Assembly: GCA_000474255.1 (NCBI GenBank)
Contig: BATO01000031.1
Coordinates: forward strand, 1-64,000
Direction of reading: 5' to 3'
Source of the DNA: Aquipseudomonas alcaligenes MRY13-0052
GTDB taxonomy: Bacteria; Pseudomonadota; Gammaproteobacteria; Pseudomonadales; Pseudomonadaceae
Length of the DNA: 64,000 nucleotides
The position numbers and the translations under genes are program-made. Below the pieces are notes generated by a model. The model was not told where the DNA came from. It did no database searches and saw only the letters and a list, made by a program, of their open reading frames with translations. Below, one piece after another: positions 9,061 to 17,787 of this stretch; positions within the stretch are counted from its first letter, which is position 1, and each line of letters begins with the position of its first letter.

Positions 9061-9274
9061 GGGGTTCTATCGTTTGAAGTGTTATTGAACGGTGCCGAGA
9101 GAGGAGCTTATCGCTGGCAAATGATGGAGTGCGAGGTATCGCAACGGAGTAACCAATCAATCCATCCGAGTATCCCGCGAGCGATATAAAAACAACGCAA
9201 TGGCCTCCTGTGCTCATTGCCTGTTCAAACACGATCGAATAGCCAGGCCGACGTTATCGCTCTTTCACCCGCAA

Positions 9275-9298
9275 CAAAAAGCCCGCCGAAGCGGGCTG
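9275..9298 (-). terminator. Rho-independent terminator of mvaU
   Basis: Read on the minus strand, the hairpin AGCCCGC-TTCG-GCGGGCT is followed directly by TTTTTGTTG. It lies about 22 bp after the mvaU stop codon, with a GC-rich 7-bp stem, UUCG-type loop and U-tract. Confidence 0.88.
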
Positions 9299-9319
9299 TT
9301 TGCAACTGGGCAGAAGCGC

Positions 9320-9679
9320 TTACTGCAGCCAGCTTTCCACGGTTTCAGCACCGTGTTCGGCTTTCCAGGCTTTCAATACACCGTGGTTGCCGCCCTTGGT
9401 TTCGACGCGCTCGTTGGTCTTCGGGTTGATATAGACCTTCACCGCGCGCTCGCGGCGCTGACCGCCGGCTTTAGCGGCAACGGGGCTGCGCGAAACGCTC
9501 GGGTCGAGGATGGCGATCACATTGCGCAGCGAGAAGTTGTACTCGCCCAGCAGCGAACGCAGCTTCTGTTCGAATTCGATTTCACGCTTGAGTTCTTTAT
9601 CGTTCTTCAGTGCATCGAGTTGAGCCAGTTGTTCGGCCAGCTTGGCTTCGAGAGCCTTGAATTCTGCAAGTTTGGACAT
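9320..9679 (-). CDS. mvaU: H-NS-like xenogeneic silencer, MvaT/MvaU family
   Basis: This 119-aa nucleoid protein silences AT-rich and horizontally acquired DNA. The N-terminal coiled-coil oligomerisation region (about 1-60) starts MSKLAEFKALEAKLAEQLAQ, which is closer to MvaU than to MvaT. The C-terminal DNA-binding domain contains ETKGGNHGVLKAWK, the conserved minor-groove loop of the family. The start at 9679 has GAAGG 6 nt upstream, and a strong terminator follows. The paralogue assignment (MvaU rather than MvaT) is by remembered N-terminal similarity. Confidence 0.9.
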   Translation of the reverse strand: MSKLAEFKALEAKLAEQLAQLDALKNDKELKREIEFEQKLRSLLGEYNFSLRNVIAILDPSVSRSPVAAKAGGQRRERAVKVYINPKTNERVETKGGNHGVLKAWKAEHGAETVESWLQ

Positions 9680-10053
9680 GGAAAACCTTCGGGTGGGTTG
9701 TTTCAGTGATTCTGACAGGCAAGCGCACGCAGAGTTTACTGGATCCCAGAGTTTTATCGCTGTTATTTACACTCGCCGCGCCTCTTTTTTCATTGTCTTA
9801 GTTGGCGTTACTCCCGCCCGGCCTTTGATCGGGCCCTGATCATTAGGTGATCGGGCAGGCACCGCCATGGAACGATGGAAGAACATTGAATGACCGATGA
9901 GCAGGCGCGTCCAATACCCGCAGGACGCCCGTACCGGCGCTCCCGCAGGCTTTACAAACCCTGAAAAGGAACTAGTTTTCAGTGCCTCGCAGCTCTGCTT
10001 TATTCTTTGCGCGGACGCAGCTGATTCACGCTATTCATGAAGGAGAAAGAGCA
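9680..10053. other. Intergenic region with divergent promoters of mvaU and the DUF5064 gene
   Basis: These 374 bp contain no convincing gene. The mvaU side (about 9720-9830) is markedly AT-richer than the surroundings, as expected for an autoregulated H-NS-like gene. TGATCGGGC is repeated directly at 9826-9834 and 9848-9856. An inverted repeat lies at 9961-9982. An AAGGAG ribosome-binding site precedes the DUF5064 gene. Confidence 0.6.
9961..9982. promoter_or_regulatory. Inverted repeat CTGAAAA-N8-TTTTCAG upstream of the DUF5064 gene
   Basis: The arms CTGAAAA (9961-9967) and TTTTCAG (9976-9982) are perfectly complementary around an 8-bp centre. The repeat sits 71 bp before the DUF5064 start, in the position expected for an operator or promoter element. 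The binding protein is unknown. Confidence 0.4.
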
Positions 10054-10416
10054 ATGGCGACATTCGAACCCGGCCACCTGCATATCGAGCGTCATGCGCT
10101 GAACGAGCACGACTTCAGTTACAACCTGTGCATCGACTACGAGGTCACCACGGACCCCAAGGAAGGCAAAGGCATGCTCTTCACCGTCCATGGCAGCATC
10201 TTCAACAAGGAACTGAAGGAGTCCTTCTTCCTGCCCAAGGACCTGGCCTATAACTTCGCCAGCAACATCACCAAGATCGCCGAAAAATACGGCATTCCCA
10301 AAGCCATGAGCAGCATTGGCTCGATGCACAAACACTACGATGCGATGTTCGAAGATGTGCGCGCGCAGTTGAACATGAAGTCCGGCGACCCGGTCAACCC
10401 CGAGCACCTGGAATAA
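10054..10416 (+). CDS. DUF5064 family protein
   Basis: The 120-aa soluble protein begins MATFEPGHLHIERHALNEHD and contains LPKDLAYNFASNITKIAEKY, a pattern I recognise as the Pseudomonas-restricted DUF5064 family. It has no signal peptide or membrane segment. The start at 10054 has GGAG 8 nt upstream; a longer in-frame start lacks family similarity. Function unknown. It is transcribed alone and faces the converging tetR gene. Confidence 0.8.
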   Translation: MATFEPGHLHIERHALNEHDFSYNLCIDYEVTTDPKEGKGMLFTVHGSIFNKELKESFFLPKDLAYNFASNITKIAEKYGIPKAMSSIGSMHKHYDAMFEDVRAQLNMKSGDPVNPEHLE

Positions 10417-10436
10417 CCCCGCCTACCTCCGCCGCG

Positions 10437-10456
10437 CCCTTGCCTCAGTGCAAGGG
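10437..10456. terminator. Hairpin between converging genes
   Basis: CCCTTGC (10437-10443) pairs with GCAAGGG (10450-10456) across a 6-nt loop, 21 bp after the DUF5064 stop and 24 bp before the end of tetR. It probably ends transcription from both sides. No clear U-tract is seen, so the call is tentative. Confidence 0.45.
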
Positions 10457-10479
10457 CCAGCGCACCCTCCGCCCGCCCC

Positions 10480-11115
10480 TTAGGTCCCGGAACCCACTCC
10501 GCCGCCGGCATTGAACAAGTGCTCGAAGCCCTGCAGCGTGCTGTCGACGAAGCGTGCGTCGGTGGTGCCGGCCGGGAATTGCAACACGCCGTGGATCACC
10601 AGCGACGCCAGGCCATGGGTGTAGGACCAGCCCGCCAGCGCGGCGCGGCGAACCTCGGCGCTGTCCATGCCCTGGCCGAGGATCTCGGCGATGATCCGCC
10701 GCAGCTCGCCAAAGGCCCGGTCCCGCGCCTCGATGTAGTCGAGCGGCATCTCGCCGCTGGCCAGCTCCGGGCCGAACATCAACTGGTACAGCGCCGGGTT
10801 GGCCCGGGCGAAACTGAAGTAGGCCAGGCTGGCGTCACGCAGTTTCTGCAGGCCGGTGCTGCCGCCATCTTCGATACGCAGCACGGCGCCCAATTCACGA
10901 AAGCCCTGGGCCGCCAACTGGCCCACCAGCTCGGCGCGGTTGGCGTAGTGGTGGTAGGCGGCCGTCGAACTCACCCCCACCCGCTCCGAAACCGCCCGCA
11001 GCGACAGCTTGCTGGGGCCCACTTCCTCAAGCATCTCCCGCGCGGCATCGAGCAGTTGCGGGGCGAGATTGCCGACGTGGTAGGTGTCGCGGGCGCGTTG
11101 AGGTGTCTTGCTCAT
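10480..11115 (-). CDS. TetR family repressor of the acyl-CoA/flavoprotein cluster
   Basis: This 211-aa protein has the TetR N-terminal helix-turn-helix (about 15-65, LSLRAVSERVGVSSTAAYHH). The C-terminal ligand domain resembles the WHG type (YFSFARANPALYQLMFGPEL). It is divergent from the crotonase gene, 123 bp away. Two ATCTT-N9-AAGAT sites lie between the genes, and a third near-identical site lies before the flavoprotein gene. That arrangement suggests it represses itself and the cluster and is released by an acyl-CoA or hydrophobic ligand (inference from neighbours). Confidence 0.88.
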   Translation of the reverse strand: MSKTPQRARDTYHVGNLAPQLLDAAREMLEEVGPSKLSLRAVSERVGVSSTAAYHHYANRAELVGQLAAQGFRELGAVLRIEDGGSTGLQKLRDASLAYFSFARANPALYQLMFGPELASGEMPLDYIEARDRAFGELRRIIAEILGQGMDSAEVRRAALAGWSYTHGLASLVIHGVLQFPAGTTDARFVDSTLQGFEHLFNAGGGVGSGT

Positions 11116-11175
11116 GGGCGGCGGGGGCCTTGATTTCGTGGGCGGCGGGGCGTCGCGATCTTAGCACTCGGAAAA

Positions 11176-11194
11176 ATCTTGACGCTGCAAAGAT
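11176..11194. promoter_or_regulatory. Putative TetR operator 1 (ATCTT-N9-AAGAT)
   Basis: The perfect inverted repeat ATCTT-N9-AAGAT lies 60 bp upstream of the tetR start. Its centre is 22 bp, about two helical turns, from operator 2, so two dimers could bind on one face of the DNA. Confidence 0.65.
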
Positions 11195-11197
11195 CGA

Positions 11198-11216
11198 ATC
11201 TTAGCATCGCCAAGAT
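11198..11216. promoter_or_regulatory. Putative TetR operator 2 (ATCTT-N9-AAGAT)
   Basis: This second copy has the same half-sites and spacer length and extends to AATCTT/AAGATT. It ends 22 bp before the crotonase ATG, where a bound repressor would block that promoter or leader. Confidence 0.65.
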
Positions 11217-11238
11217 TATCCGCCCCCGAGGTGTTTCC

Positions 11239-12075
11239 ATGGCCCCAATCTATGAGTGTTTCGCCGTCAGCGTCGACAACGGCGTCGCCCACCTGCAGCT
11301 CAATCGCCCCGACAAGGCCAACAGCCTGACGCGCGCCTTCTGGAGCGAACTGCCCGCCGCCGTCGACCAGTTGAGCCGCTCGGGCACGGTACGGGCGCTG
11401 GTCATCTCCGCCCAAGGCAAGGTGTTCTGCGGCGGTCTGGACCTGCAGATGTTCTCCGCTGCCAAGGAATTCCACGCCAGCAACCCGCAGGAGCGCGAGG
11501 TGCTGCAGGTCAACCTGGAACGCATGCAGGGCGCGCTCAATGCCCTGGAGCAGGCGCGCTTCCCGGTGATCGCTGCCGTCCAGGGCGCCTGTATCGGTGG
11601 CGGCTTCGACCTGATCGCCGCCTGCGACCTGTGCTTCGCCACCGAGGCGGCGAAGTTCCGCATCGAGGAAACCAACATCGGCATGATGGCCGACCTCGGC
11701 ATCCTGCAGCGCCTGCCCCGGCTCATCCCGGCCGGCGTGGCCCGCTACCTGGCGCTGACCGGAGACACCCTCGACGCCGCCGAAGCCCACCGCCTGGGGC
11801 TGCTGGCCAAGGTCTTCGCCACCCCGGAAGCCCTGCTCGAAGGCGCCTTCGCCGCCGCCCGCCGCATCGCCGAACGCCCGCCGGTGGCCATCAACGGCAT
11901 CAAGCGCTCGATGCTCTACAGCCGCGACCACGGCGTCTACGAATCCCTCCAGCACACGGTGCTGCTGCAGAGCGCCATCCTCAGCGGCCAGGACATCCTC
12001 CGCGCCGTCGGCGCACGAGCCAGCGGCACCCCGGCGCAGTTCGACGACCTGCATGCATTGCAGGACCGCTTCTAA
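11239..12075 (+). CDS. Enoyl-CoA hydratase/isomerase (dienoyl-CoA-isomerase-like crotonase)
   Basis: The 278-aa crotonase-fold protein has the oxyanion-hole segments GKVFCGGLDLQMF and GACIGGGFDLIAACD. Acidic residues occur in RIEETNIGMMADLG, where Glu and Asp are eight residues apart as in delta3,5-delta2,4-dienoyl-CoA isomerases (from family knowledge). It is therefore more likely an isomerase than a plain hydratase. The start at 11239 has GAGGT upstream. It is the first gene of a cluster under the divergent TetR regulator. The next gene, 88 bp away, has its own putative operator. Confidence 0.85.
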   Translation: MAPIYECFAVSVDNGVAHLQLNRPDKANSLTRAFWSELPAAVDQLSRSGTVRALVISAQGKVFCGGLDLQMFSAAKEFHASNPQEREVLQVNLERMQGALNALEQARFPVIAAVQGACIGGGFDLIAACDLCFATEAAKFRIEETNIGMMADLGILQRLPRLIPAGVARYLALTGDTLDAAEAHRLGLLAKVFATPEALLEGAFAAARRIAERPPVAINGIKRSMLYSRDHGVYESLQHTVLLQSAILSGQDILRAVGARASGTPAQFDDLHALQDRF

Positions 12076-12133
12076 AAAGCGCCTGCGCTCGACGACTTTT
12101 CGTGCAAACCCTAGGCCCCCTTTTTTTGACCAA

Positions 12134-12152
12134 ATCTTATCGTTGATAAGTT
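12134..12152. promoter_or_regulatory. Putative TetR operator 3 (ATCTT-N9-AAGTT)
   Basis: The site matches operators 1 and 2 in half-site and spacer length with one mismatch. It contains the perfect core CTTATC-GTT-GATAAG. It ends 11 bp before the flavoprotein ATG, so that gene probably has its own regulated promoter within the cluster. Confidence 0.6.
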
Positions 12153-12163
12153 CGAGGTGAGCG

Positions 12164-13684
12164 ATGACCCATTACGACGCCGTGGTGATCGGCGCCGGCA
12201 ACGCCGGGCTGACCGCCGCAACCGCGCTGCAGCGCGGCGGTGCCCGCACCCTGCTGCTGGAGCGCCACAACATTCCCGGGGGTTGCGCCACCTCTTTCGT
12301 GCGCGGTGACTTCGAGTTCGAGGTGGCGCTGCACCAGCTCAGCGGCCTGGGCACCGAGGACAAGCCCTTCGTGATGCGCAAGTTCTTCGACAAGCTCGGC
12401 GTGCTGGACAAGGTCGAGTTCATCCAGGAGCACGCTCTGTACCGCCTGGCCGTGCCCGGCGAACTGGACGTCACCCTGCCGGCCAGCTGGTCGGGCATCC
12501 GCCGCCTGCTGCAGGGCATGTACCCGGCGGAAAGCGAGGCCATCGAGCGCTTCATGCTGGTCTGCGAGAAGGTCACCCTGGAAAGCTTCATGACCCTGCC
12601 CCAGGCCAGCCGCGCCAACAGCGAGGCCATGCTCGAATCGCTCTGCCCCTACTACGTGAAGTACGGTTTCCGCCCCGCGCGGGAGGTGCTGGACGAGTTC
12701 TTCACCGACGCCAAGCTGAAGAACATCCTCGCCACCTACTGGCTCTACCTGGGCGTGCCGCCGACCATGCTGCCCTTCGCCGACCTGGCGACCATGCTCT
12801 ACGCCTACGCGGTGTTCAAACCCTGGCACATCAAGGGCGGCTCCCAGGCCATGTCCAGCGCCCTGGTGGAATCCTTCCTCGAAGCCGGTGGCGAGGTGCG
12901 CTTCAACTGCGGCGTGGAGCGCATCCACACCCAGGGCGGGCGCATCTGCGGGGTAAGCATGGAAGGCGGCGAACGGGTCGCCTGCAAGGCGGTGGTGTCC
13001 AACGCCAGCCCGCTGATCACCTTCAACGAACTGCTCGACCTCGAACGCCCGCCGCTGAAGGTCCAGCAGGACTTCAAATCCCGGCGCATGGGCACCTCGG
13101 CCTTCGTCATCTACCTCGGGCTGGATTGCACCCCCGGGGAACTCGGCGTCACCACCGCCTCCAGCTTCATCTACGAAACCCTCGACGAGGAGCAGATCCA
13201 CGCGCGCATGGGCAGCCTGGAGCCACCGCTCGGCGGCATGCTCACCTGCTACAACCTCGAAGACCCCAGCGCCGCGCCGGCGGGCAAGAGCCAGGTGGTG
13301 CTGGTCTGCCTGCAATACGGCGAGGTGTGGAAGGCCGTGCCACCCGAGCGCTACGCGCAGACCAAGTACGCATTCGCCGAGAAGCTCATCGCGGTGATCG
13401 AGAAGGTCTACCCCAAGGTGCGCCAGTACATCGAAGAGGTGGAAGTGGCCACGCCGCTGACCATGATGCGCTACCTCAACACCCCCGGCGGTGCCATCTA
13501 CGGCTTCCAGCAAAGCGCCCAGGACTCGGCCCTGCTGCGCGAACGCCTGGATGCCGTGCCCGGGCTCTACATGGCGGGTTCCTGGACCTCCATGGGCGGC
13601 TTCCAGCCCACCTACATGGCGGGCGAATCCACGGCCAGGGCCGTGCTCAAGCAGTTGAAGACCACGGAGGTGGAGCATGTCTGA
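12164..13684 (+). CDS. Phytoene-desaturase/retinol-saturase-like FAD oxidoreductase
   Basis: This 506-aa flavoprotein has an N-terminal FAD-binding Rossmann motif (VVIGAGNAGLTAATALQRGG, residues 7-26), then the CrtI/RetSat signature region NIPGGCATSFVRGDFEFEVA. The C-terminal FAD motif is GLYMAGSWTSMGGFQPTYMA. The family comprises carotenoid desaturases, isomerases and retinol saturases acting on C=C bonds of lipophilic substrates. No carotenoid synthesis genes are near. The neighbouring acyl-CoA genes suggest an unsaturated acyl or terpenoid substrate (inference). Its end overlaps the next gene by 8 bp, so the two are translationally coupled. Confidence 0.85.
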   Translation: MTHYDAVVIGAGNAGLTAATALQRGGARTLLLERHNIPGGCATSFVRGDFEFEVALHQLSGLGTEDKPFVMRKFFDKLGVLDKVEFIQEHALYRLAVPGELDVTLPASWSGIRRLLQGMYPAESEAIERFMLVCEKVTLESFMTLPQASRANSEAMLESLCPYYVKYGFRPAREVLDEFFTDAKLKNILATYWLYLGVPPTMLPFADLATMLYAYAVFKPWHIKGGSQAMSSALVESFLEAGGEVRFNCGVERIHTQGGRICGVSMEGGERVACKAVVSNASPLITFNELLDLERPPLKVQQDFKSRRMGTSAFVIYLGLDCTPGELGVTTASSFIYETLDEEQIHARMGSLEPPLGGMLTCYNLEDPSAAPAGKSQVVLVCLQYGEVWKAVPPERYAQTKYAFAEKLIAVIEKVYPKVRQYIEEVEVATPLTMMRYLNTPGGAIYGFQQSAQDSALLRERLDAVPGLYMAGSWTSMGGFQPTYMAGESTARAVLKQLKTTEVEHV

Positions 13685-14840
13685 CCGCAACCCGATGAAC
13701 CGCATCGCCGGCTACGCCGAAGCCCTCGCCGCCAAGCAGGCCCTGGAACAGAGCGGCAGCGATTTCGAGGAGGTGCGCGGCGAAGTGGGCAGCACCGTGG
13801 TGCAACTGCACCCCAAGCGCCTGTCGCTGGAGGTGGTCGAGATCATCGACGACACGCCCAGCACCAAGACCCTGCGGCTGAAGGCGAGCGACCGCAAGCC
13901 GCTGCCGCCCTTCCAGGCGGGCCAGTACATCAACCTCTTCGTCGAGATCGACGGCGTACTCACTGCCCGCCCCTACGCCATGTCCTCCTCGCCCGGCGAG
14001 CGTGGCCACTATGACCTCACTGTGAAGCGCGCCAAGGGGGGCTTCGTCTCCAACTACCTGCTCGACCACGTGAGCCTGGGGCAGCACCTGACCAGCTCCG
14101 GGCCCATGGGCACCTTCCACCACAACCCGCTGTTCCATGGCGACGACCTGGTGTTCCTCGCCGGCGGCTCGGGCGTGGCCCCGGCGCGCAGCATCCTGCT
14201 GGACCTGCTCGGGCGCGACCTGCCGCAGCGCTTCCACCTGGTCTACGTGAACAGCCATGTGGACGACGTGATCTTCGAACACCAGCTGCGCGAGCTGGCC
14301 GCGCACCATGAAAACGTCCGACTCACCGAAGTGATCTCGCGGCCGCCCGCTGGCTATCAGGGGCTCGACGGCCGCCTGACCCGCGAGCTGCTGCAGGCGC
14401 AACTGGGCGCTGTCGACGGCAAGATGTTCTACATCTGCGGCCCCACCCCCTTCAACGAAAGCTGCGTCGCGCTGCTCACCGAGCTGGGCGTGCCCCGTCG
14501 GCGCATCCGCGTCGAGACCAACGGCGCGCCCAAGTCCCCGGACCAGCAACCGGGCTGGCCCGCAGGCGTGGCGCTGGAAGACGAGGTGCAGGTCACCGTG
14601 CGCGGCCGTGGCAGCTTCCGCAGCCAGGTCGGCGAGCCCCTGCTCAATGCCCTGGAACGTAACGGCTACTTCGCCGAGAACGCCTGCCGCTCCGGCGAAT
14701 GCAGCCTGTGCCGGGTCAAGCTGCTCTCCGGCCCGGTGTTCAACCCCCAGGAAGCGCACCTGCGCAAATCCGACCGCGACTTCGGCTGGATCTATTCCTG
14801 CGTGGCCTTCCCCACCGGCGATATCGAAGTCCTGCTCTAG
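13677..14840 (+). CDS. FAD/NAD(P)H oxidoreductase with C-terminal 2Fe-2S ferredoxin domain
   Basis: The 387-aa protein has a ferredoxin-reductase FAD domain (RPYAMSSSP, residues about 98-106), an NAD(P)-binding domain (FLAGGSGVAPARS and YICGPTPFNES) and a C-terminal plant-type 2Fe-2S domain. Its ligands are C337, C342, C345 and C375. It moves electrons from NAD(P)H through FAD to the cluster. The 8-bp overlap with the flavoprotein gene suggests that flavoprotein, or an oxygenase encoded elsewhere, is the partner. No oxygenase gene lies in this cluster. Confidence 0.88.
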   Translation: MSDRNPMNRIAGYAEALAAKQALEQSGSDFEEVRGEVGSTVVQLHPKRLSLEVVEIIDDTPSTKTLRLKASDRKPLPPFQAGQYINLFVEIDGVLTARPYAMSSSPGERGHYDLTVKRAKGGFVSNYLLDHVSLGQHLTSSGPMGTFHHNPLFHGDDLVFLAGGSGVAPARSILLDLLGRDLPQRFHLVYVNSHVDDVIFEHQLRELAAHHENVRLTEVISRPPAGYQGLDGRLTRELLQAQLGAVDGKMFYICGPTPFNESCVALLTELGVPRRRIRVETNGAPKSPDQQPGWPAGVALEDEVQVTVRGRGSFRSQVGEPLLNALERNGYFAENACRSGECSLCRVKLLSGPVFNPQEAHLRKSDRDFGWIYSCVAFPTGDIEVLL

Positions 14841-14890
14841 GCGGGCACCGGCACCACCGCATCACCCATAACAACAACAGGAGACAAGGG

Positions 14891-16561
14891 ATGACCACTG
14901 CACGCCGCTGGGAACAGCACTATCCACCGCAGCTGCGGGGCTACCGGCTCGGCGCCGAGGCGCTGTCCGGCAACCTCGCCGATTGCGCCCGTGACGGCGC
15001 CGAGCGTCATGGCGACGCACCGGCCTTCACCCAGGTGATGCCCAACGGGCTGCATGCCGACCTCTCCTTCGCGGAGGTGGAGGCGCTGTCCAGTGCCTTC
15101 GCCGCCTACCTGGTGCACGCGTGCGGTTTGCAGCCGGGTGAGGTGGTGGCCCTGCAACTGCCCAACTGCCTGCATTACCCCGTCGCGGTCCTCGGCTCCT
15201 GGAAGGCCGGCCTGGTGGTCACCAACGTCAACCCGCTGTACACCGAGCGCGAGTTGGATGCGCAGCTGACCGACAGCGGCGCCAGGCTGCTGGTGGCCTG
15301 CGACCTGTTTGCCAAGCGTGCCCAGCAGGTGGTCGCCCGGCACGGCATCGCCCTGGTGCTCGCCAGCCTCAGCGACTTCTTCCCCGAGCCGGTGGCCAGC
15401 GCCATCCAGCAGAAGCTCGAAGAACAGGCCGGCGGCGACCTCACGCCCGAGGTGGGCTTCCAGCGCTTCACCCAGGCCCTGGCCATCGGCCGGCAGGCGG
15501 CGCCGCTGGAGCCGCGTCACCACGACGTCGCCCTCTACCAGTACACCGGCGGCACCACGGGCCGCAGCAAGGGTGCGGTGCTCACCCACGCCAACCTCAA
15601 GGCGGTGCTGCGCATGGCCGAGGACTACCTCAAGGGCTTCGACGCCGAGATCGAGCCGGGCGAGGCCATCGTCACCCTGCCGCCGCTCTATCACATCTTC
15701 GCCTTCAACTTTAATTTCCTGCTGTTCTTCGGCCGTGGCGCACGCAACCTGCTGGTGCCCAGCCCACGGCCGCTGAGCAATGCCCAGCCGGCCTTCGAGC
15801 GCTTCCCGGTGCGCTGGATGACGGGAGTGGACACCCTCTACGCCGGCCTGCTGGCCGAGCCCTGGTTCCAGGCCAGGCCACCCGCGCTCAAGCTCGCCGT
15901 TTCCGGCGGCACCTCCCTGCGCCCGGTCACCGGCGAGCGCTGGCGTGCCGCCGTGGGGCAGATACTCGAAGGCTACGGCCTCACCGAAAGCAGCTGCTTC
16001 GTGGCCTTCAACCCGCCCGGCCCGAAAGAGCGCCCCGGCACCGTCGGCCTGCCCCTGCCGGGCAGCGACGTGCGCATAGCCGACGCCGAGGGCCACGAGC
16101 TGGCACCCAGCACCCCCGGCGAACTGCTGGTGCGCGGGCCGCACATCATCGAGCGCTACCTCAACCGCCCGGAGGAGAGCCATGAGGCCTTCGTCGACGG
16201 CTGGTTCCGCACCGGCGACATCGCGGTGATGGACGAGGACGGCTACCTCCGCATCGTCGACCGCAAGAAGGACATGGTCCTGGTCAGCGGCTTCAACGTG
16301 TACCCCAACGAAGTGGAAGCGGTGATCGCCGAACACCCGGACGTCAGCGAAGTGGCGGTGATCGGTGTGCCCGACGACACCACCGGCGAAGCCCTCTGCG
16401 CCTTCGTCGCCCTGCATAGACCGGGGCTCGACGGCGAGGCGATCATCCGTCACTGTCGCGAGCGGCTCACCGCCTACAAGGTGCCCAAGCGCATCGAATT
16501 CCGCGAACAGCTGCCCAAGTCGCCCATCGGCAAGATCCTCCGGGCACAGCTGCGCACCTGA
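14891..16561 (+). CDS. AMP-forming acyl-CoA synthetase (FadD-like)
   Basis: This 556-aa ANL-superfamily enzyme activates a carboxylic acid to its CoA thioester using ATP. The P-loop-like motif is YTGGTTGRSKGAVLTH, motif A5 is EGYGLTESS, motif A7/A8 is WFRTGDIAVMDEDGYLRIVD, and the catalytic lysine is in KSPIGKILR near the C-terminus. Overall similarity is to long-chain fatty-acid-CoA ligases. The start at 14891 has AGGAGA about 6 nt upstream. It lies 50 bp after the reductase gene in the same direction, and probably supplies the CoA substrate for the crotonase. Confidence 0.9.
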   Translation: MTTARRWEQHYPPQLRGYRLGAEALSGNLADCARDGAERHGDAPAFTQVMPNGLHADLSFAEVEALSSAFAAYLVHACGLQPGEVVALQLPNCLHYPVAVLGSWKAGLVVTNVNPLYTERELDAQLTDSGARLLVACDLFAKRAQQVVARHGIALVLASLSDFFPEPVASAIQQKLEEQAGGDLTPEVGFQRFTQALAIGRQAAPLEPRHHDVALYQYTGGTTGRSKGAVLTHANLKAVLRMAEDYLKGFDAEIEPGEAIVTLPPLYHIFAFNFNFLLFFGRGARNLLVPSPRPLSNAQPAFERFPVRWMTGVDTLYAGLLAEPWFQARPPALKLAVSGGTSLRPVTGERWRAAVGQILEGYGLTESSCFVAFNPPGPKERPGTVGLPLPGSDVRIADAEGHELAPSTPGELLVRGPHIIERYLNRPEESHEAFVDGWFRTGDIAVMDEDGYLRIVDRKKDMVLVSGFNVYPNEVEAVIAEHPDVSEVAVIGVPDDTTGEALCAFVALHRPGLDGEAIIRHCRERLTAYKVPKRIEFREQLPKSPIGKILRAQLRT

Positions 16562-16612
16562 CTCAACCCCTGGCGGGTCCAACCGGCCCGCCCTCCAACC
16601 CAAGGACGTTCG

Positions 16613-17722
16613 ATGTCGACCTGGTTAACCGCCCTGCTTCCGCTCGCCGCCACCGGCCTGGGCTTCCATTACCTGCGCACGGCAGCGCGCAAGCCGCAGC
16701 TGATCTACCAGCGCAACCCCGACAACGACGCCCTCATCCAGCAGGTGCCGCGCCTCACCCGGCGCTTCTGGGCCACGCCCTGGCTGTTCAACGGTCACCT
16801 GCAACTGCTCGGCCTGGGCCTGAAGAAGGTCTTCTCCCCCGCCCTGCGCTACGACCGCGTCGACACCCTGCTCATGGCCGACGGCGGCACCACCGCCCTG
16901 CACTGGCTCGGCGCCGACCTGCCGCCGGAGGTGCCCACACTGGTGGTGCTGCACACCATCACCGGCTCGCCCCACAGCATGCGCGGCTTCGTCCGCGACC
17001 TGCAGCGGCTCACCGGCTGGCGCGTGGTGTTCTGCCAGCGCCGTGGCCACGGCGACCTGTCGCTGACCAGCCCGCGCTTCAACACCATGGGCGACACCGC
17101 CGACCTCCGCGAGCAGCTGCGCCAGATCAGCGAGCGCTACCCGCACTCCGCGCTCTACGCGGCGGGCATCTCCGCCGGCACCGGGCTGCTGGTGCGCTAC
17201 CTCGGTGAACAGGGCGATGACACGCCGCTACAGGGCGCCTTCGCCTACTGCCCGGGCTACGACATACGCGTGGCCTTCGCCCGCTCCCGCGCGCCCTACA
17301 CCCGGCTGATGGCGCGCAAGCCGGTGCGCCAGTTCGTCACCCCCAACCGCCAGGCGCTGGCCCACCTGCCCAGCCTCGCCGCCCTGGAAGGCGCGCAGAG
17401 CCTGGACGAGTTCCACCGGCACCTCTACGAATGCGCGGGCTACCCCAGCCAGCAGGCCTTTCTCGATAACTGCAACCCGATCACGGTGATGGACCGCATC
17501 ACCGTGCCGCTGCTGGTGCTCAACGCCGAGGACGACCCCGTCTGTGTGCTTGGCAACGTGCGCGACCACCAGCAGGCCATGGCGCGCATGCCCCGCACGC
17601 TGCTCGCCGTCACCACGCGCGGCAGCCACTGCGCCTACCTGGCCGGCCTCACCGCGCGCTCCTGGGCCCACCACCTGGCGGCCGACTTCCTCCGTGCGCT
17701 GCACGGGCAGGCCAGCCGCTAG
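16613..17722 (+). CDS. YheT-family alpha/beta hydrolase
   Basis: The 369-aa protein has an N-terminal hydrophobic segment and an alpha/beta-hydrolase core. The oxyanion region LHTITGSPHSMRGF leads to the nucleophile elbow GISAGTGLLVRY, then an acidic residue in LNAEDDPVC and a catalytic His in TTRGSHCAYL. The order and the RRGHGD segment resemble the YheT/ABHD1-3 group acting on lipids or esters. It lies 51 bp after the acyl-CoA synthetase gene and is the last gene of the cluster. It could release or hydrolyse an ester substrate (inference). Confidence 0.85.
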   Translation: MSTWLTALLPLAATGLGFHYLRTAARKPQLIYQRNPDNDALIQQVPRLTRRFWATPWLFNGHLQLLGLGLKKVFSPALRYDRVDTLLMADGGTTALHWLGADLPPEVPTLVVLHTITGSPHSMRGFVRDLQRLTGWRVVFCQRRGHGDLSLTSPRFNTMGDTADLREQLRQISERYPHSALYAAGISAGTGLLVRYLGEQGDDTPLQGAFAYCPGYDIRVAFARSRAPYTRLMARKPVRQFVTPNRQALAHLPSLAALEGAQSLDEFHRHLYECAGYPSQQAFLDNCNPITVMDRITVPLLVLNAEDDPVCVLGNVRDHQQAMARMPRTLLAVTTRGSHCAYLAGLTARSWAHHLAADFLRALHGQASR

Positions 17723-17787
17723 CTCTAAATCGAATCAATAGCCGCAATTTTATTCCATCAGGAGATATCAATAGCGCTGAACGATAT

